A model generated the notes under the pieces. That model saw only the letters and a list, made by a program, of their open reading frames with translations. It ran no database searches and had not been told where the DNA came from. A stretch of 64,000 nt of DNA from G963668435 sp963668435 (GTDB taxonomy: Bacteria > Latescibacterota > Latescibacteria > Latescibacterales > Latescibacteraceae): NCBI GenBank assembly GCA_963668435.2, contig CAXXSC010000006.1:496001-560000 (forward strand), given 5' to 3'. A program made the position numbers and the translations under genes. Positions 59,284 through 64,000 of the stretch are shown piece after piece. Position 1 is the first letter of the stretch. Every line of letters begins with the position of its first letter.

Positions 59284-61092
59284 GTGATAAAACAGGACTT
59301 ATCTAAATGGGATAACATTAATACTCTTGAAGGCATGTTGTTTTTTGCTGAAGCAATTGATGAATTGTTATTTGATCACACGCTCGATACATTTAAATCA
59401 CAAGCTTTAAACCTACATGTTAGTGTTTTAGAAGTCAGAAAACTTCTATTATTGCATACTAAGGGTCATATAACTTATAGACAGTTATCATATGCTATAG
59501 AAGAATTTGAGTTTTTTTTAAAAAATGATCCTGTTGTTCCCGACCCAATACCCATATTATGGTTAGATTTTTTAAAATTACTAAAAAATGACAATAAAAA
59601 ACCTGTCAAATTATTCCAAATTGTGGATGCTTTATCAATAGATATTGGGAATAAATACTGGATTTTATTAAAGAAATGCATTAAAGAAGCAATACAGGAT
59701 AAAAAAAGAAAAAAACTCATTATCAGTCTTGCAAAATCTTTTATCTCAGAAACAGAATTACTTGGTTTTAATAGAAAACATGTGTATTTCGCAAATAATA
59801 AATTCTTTTTTAATAACGGAAGAAAAATTACATCATTTAGTCAAATTGATAGCTTTATAAGGTATTTTGATAGAAAAATCAAACAACGAAAAGTTATTTT
59901 TCGCTGTTCAGACAGTTTATTATTATTTTCAAAATTTGGAAATCCTTTCCACATAACAATATCAGCCACATCACCAAATTTATCATCGACTGACACAGAT
60001 ATGCAGAATAAAATAGATGCTTTTTTTCAAACTAATGGAAAATTTCCAAATTTTATATATGTTGATGACATTTACGCAAAAGATGAATATAAGGCTAGAG
60101 ATTTAGCTATTGAACGTCTTGATTTGTTCAAAGATGTCTGCAGATTTTCCGACCATAATACAGAAATTGATATCAACGATACGGTATTAGTTCTCGATGA
60201 AAACCAAAAACATGTAAGTGAAATTTCTCCACCCAGAAATCCTATGACGTGCCATGTGGAAAGAGATGAAAAAGCAAAAGAATTATTTATAAAAAAAACA
60301 ATCGAAATATTAAGTGGTAGGCATTCATGGGGGCAACTAGTTGATTCATTTAGAAAGGTGATTGATTTTCACGAAGCTGCATTAACATCAAAAACAATTG
60401 AAAACCAATTCTTAAATCTATGGTCTTCTTTTGAATGTTTTCTTCCTACACCAGACAAGAACAGATCAAGAATTGATTATTTTATTTCATCATTAATTCC
60501 AGTCATTTCTCTTACGTATGCTGATAATATTTTTAAAGACATATCTTCCTGTCTATTGAAAATTGACTATAACGTGAAAACTTTTATCAAGGATTTAAAT
60601 ACCTCTGACAAAACGGATAACAATGAAATAAAAGTTTTAAAACTTTTAACTTGTGAAGAATTTGAACAAGAACGAAATGACTTGGTACAAAAATTAAGTT
60701 TTAGTCCATTATTAAGAAATCGTTGTTACTGGTGCTTCAAGAATTTCAATTCATCAAATAAAATTCACTCAACCCTTCTTAAACATCGAAAAAAAGTTAC
60801 ATGGCATATTAAAAGAATATATATGACAAGAAATCAAATTGTCCATAATGCAGAATGTTTACCATATGTAACAACTCTTGTTGAAAACCTACATTCATAT
60901 CTTGATCTAATGATAGCTAGTGTTGTGAAAGTTGGAATTGAATCACAACATGTATCAGATATTGATAGCCTTCTCACTTTAATAAATGGTTACTATAAAT
61001 CACACTTAAAATTGCTGAATAAAAATGTCAAATGCAATCAAGAAAACTATTATGACTTATTATTTGGCCCTAGTGCTCCTCTTGTGATATAA
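59284..61092 (+). CDS. HEPN-domain protein, possible antiphage RNase (ApeA-like)
   Basis: A 602-residue soluble protein with no signal peptide. The C-terminal part has the ApeA/HEPN layout: SFRKVIDFHEAALTSKTIENQFLNLWSSFECF and, around residue 516, TRNQIVHNAE, which fits the R-x4-6-H ribonuclease motif. The N-terminal 300 residues resemble no domain I know. The gene is far more AT-rich than all its neighbours and stands alone beside an IS110 remnant, which points to horizontal transfer. HEPN proteins of this sort often degrade tRNA or mRNA on infection. A TTGTTA-16-TATATA promoter lies just upstream. Starts ATG-less: GTG at 59284. Confidence 0.62.
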   Translation: MIKQDLSKWDNINTLEGMLFFAEAIDELLFDHTLDTFKSQALNLHVSVLEVRKLLLLHTKGHITYRQLSYAIEEFEFFLKNDPVVPDPIPILWLDFLKLLKNDNKKPVKLFQIVDALSIDIGNKYWILLKKCIKEAIQDKKRKKLIISLAKSFISETELLGFNRKHVYFANNKFFFNNGRKITSFSQIDSFIRYFDRKIKQRKVIFRCSDSLLLFSKFGNPFHITISATSPNLSSTDTDMQNKIDAFFQTNGKFPNFIYVDDIYAKDEYKARDLAIERLDLFKDVCRFSDHNTEIDINDTVLVLDENQKHVSEISPPRNPMTCHVERDEKAKELFIKKTIEILSGRHSWGQLVDSFRKVIDFHEAALTSKTIENQFLNLWSSFECFLPTPDKNRSRIDYFISSLIPVISLTYADNIFKDISSCLLKIDYNVKTFIKDLNTSDKTDNNEIKVLKLLTCEEFEQERNDLVQKLSFSPLLRNRCYWCFKNFNSSNKIHSTLLKHRKKVTWHIKRIYMTRNQIVHNAECLPYVTTLVENLHSYLDLMIASVVKVGIESQHVSDIDSLLTLINGYYKSHLKLLNKNVKCNQENYYDLLFGPSAPLVI

Positions 61093-61239
61093 TGCTTTTC
61101 AATTCTTTTTCCTCGTAAATCCCCCCAATTCGTGTCATCCGTGTTCTATTCTTCTTTTCATTCTGACTCCTGACTCCTGAATCCTGAATCCCTTTCCTCT
61201 TGTCCAAACGCCGCCGTATCCGTATATTTTCTCAGTTAA

Positions 61240-62256
61240 ATGGAATCACCGTCATGGCATCGGGAGACAACCGTGGGAATAGATACTGCGAGAGAAGTGC
61301 TGAAAATCGAGGCGGCGGCAATAAGCGCCCTTATAGACCGCATCGGGCCGGAGTTCGAGGAGGCCGAAAAGATCATCCTTGCCGCGAAAGGCCGTATCAT
61401 TGTCACCGGACTCGGCAAATCCGGCATCATAGCCCGGAAAATTTCGGCGACACTGTCGAGCATCGGCATCGCCTCGTTCTTCCTGCATCCTGTGGAGGGC
61501 GCCCACGGCGATATCGGGATGATCATGCGCGATGATGCCGCTATTGTCATCTCCAAGAGCGGCGCCACGGACGAGCTCACGGTCATTTTGAACCATCTGA
61601 AACGTCTTGAGGTGCCGGTGATCGCCATGACCGCCAACAGCGCTTCGAGTCTTGCAAGCATCGCCGATGTGACACTGGATATTTCGGTGGAGCGCGAGGC
61701 CTGCCCCTACGATATCGTACCGACCTCTTCGACTACCGCCACCCTTGCGCTCGGTGACGCTCTCGCTATCAGCCTTTTCAAGAAAAAGGGGCTGTCCGAG
61801 GAGGATTTCGCGGCCCTTCATCCCGGCGGGAGCATCGGCAGAAAACTGGTCTACCGTGTCAGCGATCTTATGCGCTCGGGTGATGAGCTGCCGCTTGTCG
61901 AGGCCGGGGCAGCCATGCGCGAGGTGGTAGAGGTCATGAGCACGAAAAAGCTGGGCGTGGCGATTGTCACCGATAACAGCAAACTGTACGGGGTTATCAC
62001 CGATGGTGACCTACGCCGCCTGCTGCAGCGGTTGGAGCGTCCGCTCGACTGCAACGCCAGAGAGGCACTCGAGGCCTCATCGCGTGAGAATGCGCCCAGG
62101 CAGGCGCCTCTCACTATCGCGCCTGACATTTTTGTGGCCCGCGCGGCCAGCATCATGGAAAAGCATATTGTAACGACGCTTGTTGTGACTGATCCTGACG
62201 GTTCGCCGCTTGGGCTGATTCGCTGGATCGACCTTTCGCTCGCCGGAGTTGTCTGA
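61240..62256 (+). CDS. kdsD: Arabinose-5-phosphate isomerase (KdsD)
   Basis: A 338-residue enzyme that turns D-ribulose-5-phosphate into D-arabinose-5-phosphate, the first step to Kdo of LPS. SIS domain (about 45-180) with TGLGKSGIIARKISATLSS, SKSGATDE and PTSSTTATLALGDALA, then two CBS domains (about 215-335; GVITDGDLRR). The ending follows E. coli KdsD closely. An in-frame GTG at 61273 with GGGAG before it may be the true start, shortening the protein by 11 residues. Together with the next genes it forms an LPS biogenesis block. Confidence 0.93.
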   Translation: MESPSWHRETTVGIDTAREVLKIEAAAISALIDRIGPEFEEAEKIILAAKGRIIVTGLGKSGIIARKISATLSSIGIASFFLHPVEGAHGDIGMIMRDDAAIVISKSGATDELTVILNHLKRLEVPVIAMTANSASSLASIADVTLDISVEREACPYDIVPTSSTTATLALGDALAISLFKKKGLSEEDFAALHPGGSIGRKLVYRVSDLMRSGDELPLVEAGAAMREVVEVMSTKKLGVAIVTDNSKLYGVITDGDLRRLLQRLERPLDCNAREALEASSRENAPRQAPLTIAPDIFVARAASIMEKHIVTTLVVTDPDGSPLGLIRWIDLSLAGVV

Positions 62257-62406
62257 GGTGCTGGTGGGCACTTTATGGTCCGATGTGGGTGTACAGATTA
62301 GCCGCTGTTCAGCGTTTTGCCGCTGAACACTGGTTTTGCCTGATCACCGGGAAAAAGCCGAGGGGGGAGGTTTTAAAGGAATTGGCCCACTGGGAAAACA
62401 GATAGA

Positions 62407-63351
62407 ATGAAGAAATTTACGAAATGGCGTCCGGTCAAACGGATCAAGAACGATATTGCTTACTGGCTGATCAGGTTCGTGGTTGGATTTTTCCGCATGA
62501 TCCCCCGGTCGCCTGCGCTCGCAATTGGCGAAACTCTCGGCAGGCTGGCGCCATTCATTGTCAGGAAAGACTATCGCCGGATCATCGAGCACCTGACAAT
62601 CGCGTTCGGCAATGAGAAAAGCTCTGCGGAGATCGAGGCCATAGCCCGCAGGATATACCCGAATATTTTCAAGAATTTTGTCGATGCGGCCCGTATCATT
62701 GTAATGAGTGACAAAGAGGTGCTGTCGGTCTGCGTGTCTGACAGCTTTGAGAAACTCAAAGAGCCGCTCGCCGCAGGTAAAGGTGTCATCGCGTTGTCCG
62801 CCCATGCCGGAAGCTGGGAGTTCATCGGGCCCTACCTCACCGCGCAGAAAGTGCCCACCGCCGAGGTGTCGAAAGAGCTTTACGATCCCCGTCTGGAACA
62901 GATGCTGCTCGAAACACGCACGCATAACGGCATTGTGAACATCTCACGCGGCAGCAACACCCGCGACATCATCCGCGTTCTGAAAGAAGGCTATCTCATC
63001 GGACTATTGATCGATCAGGACACAAAAGTCAAGGGTGTATTCGTGGATTTCTTCGGAAAAGCGGCACACACCGCGACAGCTCCCGCCGTGCTCTCTCTCA
63101 AGTTTGGCGCGCCGATCGTGCCGCTGTTCACCTGGCGCGACGAAAAAGACTGTCACCACATGTGTTTCGGCGACCCGCTCGTTATCGAGCCCTCCGGCGA
63201 TAGCGAGAAGGATATTTATGAACTGACCCGCCAGTGTTCTATCGCAACCGAGGCGTTCATCCGTGAACATCCCGACCAGTGGGTCTGGTTCCACCGGCGC
63301 TGGAAAACCCGGCCGCCGGAAAAAGGCGCCACATCGGGAGAGGGGAACTGA
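62407..63351 (+). CDS. lpxL: LpxL/HtrB-type lipid A acyltransferase
   Basis: A 314-residue inner-membrane enzyme with one N-terminal hydrophobic segment. The HxxxxE catalytic motif is seen in SAHAGSWEFIGPYL, then FFGKAAHTATAPAVLSLKFGAPIVPLF and the final DQWVWFHRRWKTRP, all typical of LpxL/HtrB. It should add a secondary acyl chain to lipid A. Its place between kdsD and lptC, where kdsC stands in many genomes, supports a lipid A role. Whether it corresponds to LpxL or LpxM cannot be told. Confidence 0.88.
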   Translation: MKKFTKWRPVKRIKNDIAYWLIRFVVGFFRMIPRSPALAIGETLGRLAPFIVRKDYRRIIEHLTIAFGNEKSSAEIEAIARRIYPNIFKNFVDAARIIVMSDKEVLSVCVSDSFEKLKEPLAAGKGVIALSAHAGSWEFIGPYLTAQKVPTAEVSKELYDPRLEQMLLETRTHNGIVNISRGSNTRDIIRVLKEGYLIGLLIDQDTKVKGVFVDFFGKAAHTATAPAVLSLKFGAPIVPLFTWRDEKDCHHMCFGDPLVIEPSGDSEKDIYELTRQCSIATEAFIREHPDQWVWFHRRWKTRPPEKGATSGEGN

Positions 63352-63353
63352 CC

Positions 63354-63953
63354 ATGCGCAGAATCCACAGCGGGATACTCGCCGCCCTGATGCCGCTCAT
63401 TCTTGTGGCGCTTTCCTGCGAGGCCGGGAAAGAGCAGGTCCAGACCTCAGTCGTACGACAGCGAGAGGTTGTTCCCGACCAGGTCCTTTACGGTACCCGG
63501 ATCACACTGACCGAATTGGGCCTGACACAGGCGATTATTGCGGCTAATATCGTAAAGATATACGAGGACAGTAGTTACGCCAGCCTTGAGGACAGTGTGC
63601 ACATCGATTTCTTCGACGAAGAGGGTGTCCACACCTCCACGCTCACTGCGGACAAGGGTGAGATTTGGGGCATGTACGGTGAGGCCGACAGTCTCAGGGC
63701 CTCGGGTGAGGTTGTCATTCGCTCCGAGGAGGAGAACGCGCTGATGGAGGCTCCGGCAATCAGGTGGCTGACCGGCGAAGGCACTGTCTATGGTGTTGGC
63801 ACGGTCAAGCTCACCACGGAAAACGGGTTCGAGCAGGGAGTCGGTTTCGAGGCGAAAGACGATCTCAGCGAATATCGTTTCCGCGGCCCTGTTTCCGGCG
63901 AGGTCAGGAGCGAAGAGTTGAACATTATCGACAGGCGCGAAGAAGATGAATAG
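63354..63953 (+). CDS. lptC: LPS transport protein LptC
   Basis: A 199-residue protein with a single hydrophobic N-terminus containing a possible lipobox (ALSC), then a beta-jellyroll domain typical of LptC (ANIVKIYEDSSYASLEDSVHIDFFDEEG, LTADKGEIWGMYGEADSLRASGEVVI). LptC passes LPS from the LptBFG pump to LptA. The start is 2 bp after the acyltransferase stop and the end overlaps the next gene by 8 bp, so this is one operon. E. coli LptC is membrane-anchored rather than a lipoprotein; lipidated versions occur in other groups. Confidence 0.85.
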   Translation: MRRIHSGILAALMPLILVALSCEAGKEQVQTSVVRQREVVPDQVLYGTRITLTELGLTQAIIAANIVKIYEDSSYASLEDSVHIDFFDEEGVHTSTLTADKGEIWGMYGEADSLRASGEVVIRSEEENALMEAPAIRWLTGEGTVYGVGTVKLTTENGFEQGVGFEAKDDLSEYRFRGPVSGEVRSEELNIIDRREEDE

Positions 63954-64000
63954 ATTATCCGCACTAGCTCTCATGGCCGTGCTCTGCGCTGCTGTCCCGA
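63946..64000 (+). CDS. Start of next gene, probably lptA (truncated by window)
   Basis: ATG at 63946 within the end of lptC opens MNRLSALALMAVLCAAVP, a signal peptide, and runs off the window. A periplasmic protein translated from the lptC overlap is most likely LptA, the LPS bridge protein. Only 18 codons are visible, so the assignment rests on position. Confidence 0.55.
   Translation, partial: MNRLSALALMAVLCAAVP

Overview
The window looks like part of a Gram-negative genome from the FCB side of the bacterial tree. A Latescibacterota, KSB1 or Zixibacteria type candidate phylum would fit, but the sequence does not settle which. The reasons are an LPS block at the right end (kdsD, a lipid A acyltransferase, lptC and the start of lptA), four proteins ending in a FlgD-like 'NPFNP' sorting module of the kind used by type IX secretion, many lipoproteins, and a Tat-exported DUF362 protein. 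It divides into a mobile left part (about 1-28,370) and a resident right part (about 28,400-64,000).

Left part, 1-28,370: an integrated plasmid-like element, mostly AT-richer than the rest. At its right boundary lie a tyrosine integrase, an excisionase-like gene and a 56-bp 3' fragment of a tRNA-Tyr gene, which is the expected scar of integration into tRNA-Tyr. No intact tRNA-Tyr is visible inside the window, so the other end probably lies to the left of position 1. From left to right the element carries an SspABCD-type DNA phosphorothioation operon (350-6546, minus strand) whose ATPase gene is split at a run of nine A; a catalytic-domain-only tyrosine recombinase and small envelope genes (7249-8952); a complete IS3-family element (8955-10549); a plasmid backbone with a serine resolvase, ParA, ParB, a Rep_3 initiator and 21-bp iterons (11,100-16,040); a small mobilisation-like operon with a Replic_Relax-like protein and a VirD4/TraD-like coupling ATPase (16,583-19,812); a very AT-rich five-gene envelope cluster that I cannot assign to a known system (20,132-24,922); and a primase-like gene with an apparently dead Toprim site, then xis and int.

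Right part, 28,400-64,000: resident genes of roughly 50-58% GC. They include a C39-peptidase-like lipoprotein, a heparinase II/III-type enzyme, a Na/Pi symporter with a PhoU-like partner, a TetR regulator with an esterase, a DUF362 protein, a frameshifted ABC-type binding protein, a DUF4091 protein and a run of TolB-like beta-propeller proteins (44,579-54,441). The last propeller protein is fused to a BlaR1-type M56 metallopeptidase sensor and sits directly downstream of a BlaI-type repressor gene. This is an unusual sensor design and the item I find most interesting here. A candidate structured small RNA, YkgJ-like, DUF2007, NUDIX and amidohydrolase genes, an IS110 remnant and an AT-rich orphan HEPN-domain gene (possible defence RNase) follow, before the LPS genes.

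Short palindromic repeats related to CCCCGGAG-N-CTCCGAGG occur at least five times between genes in both parts. All family names rest on motif reading and general knowledge; no database search was run.
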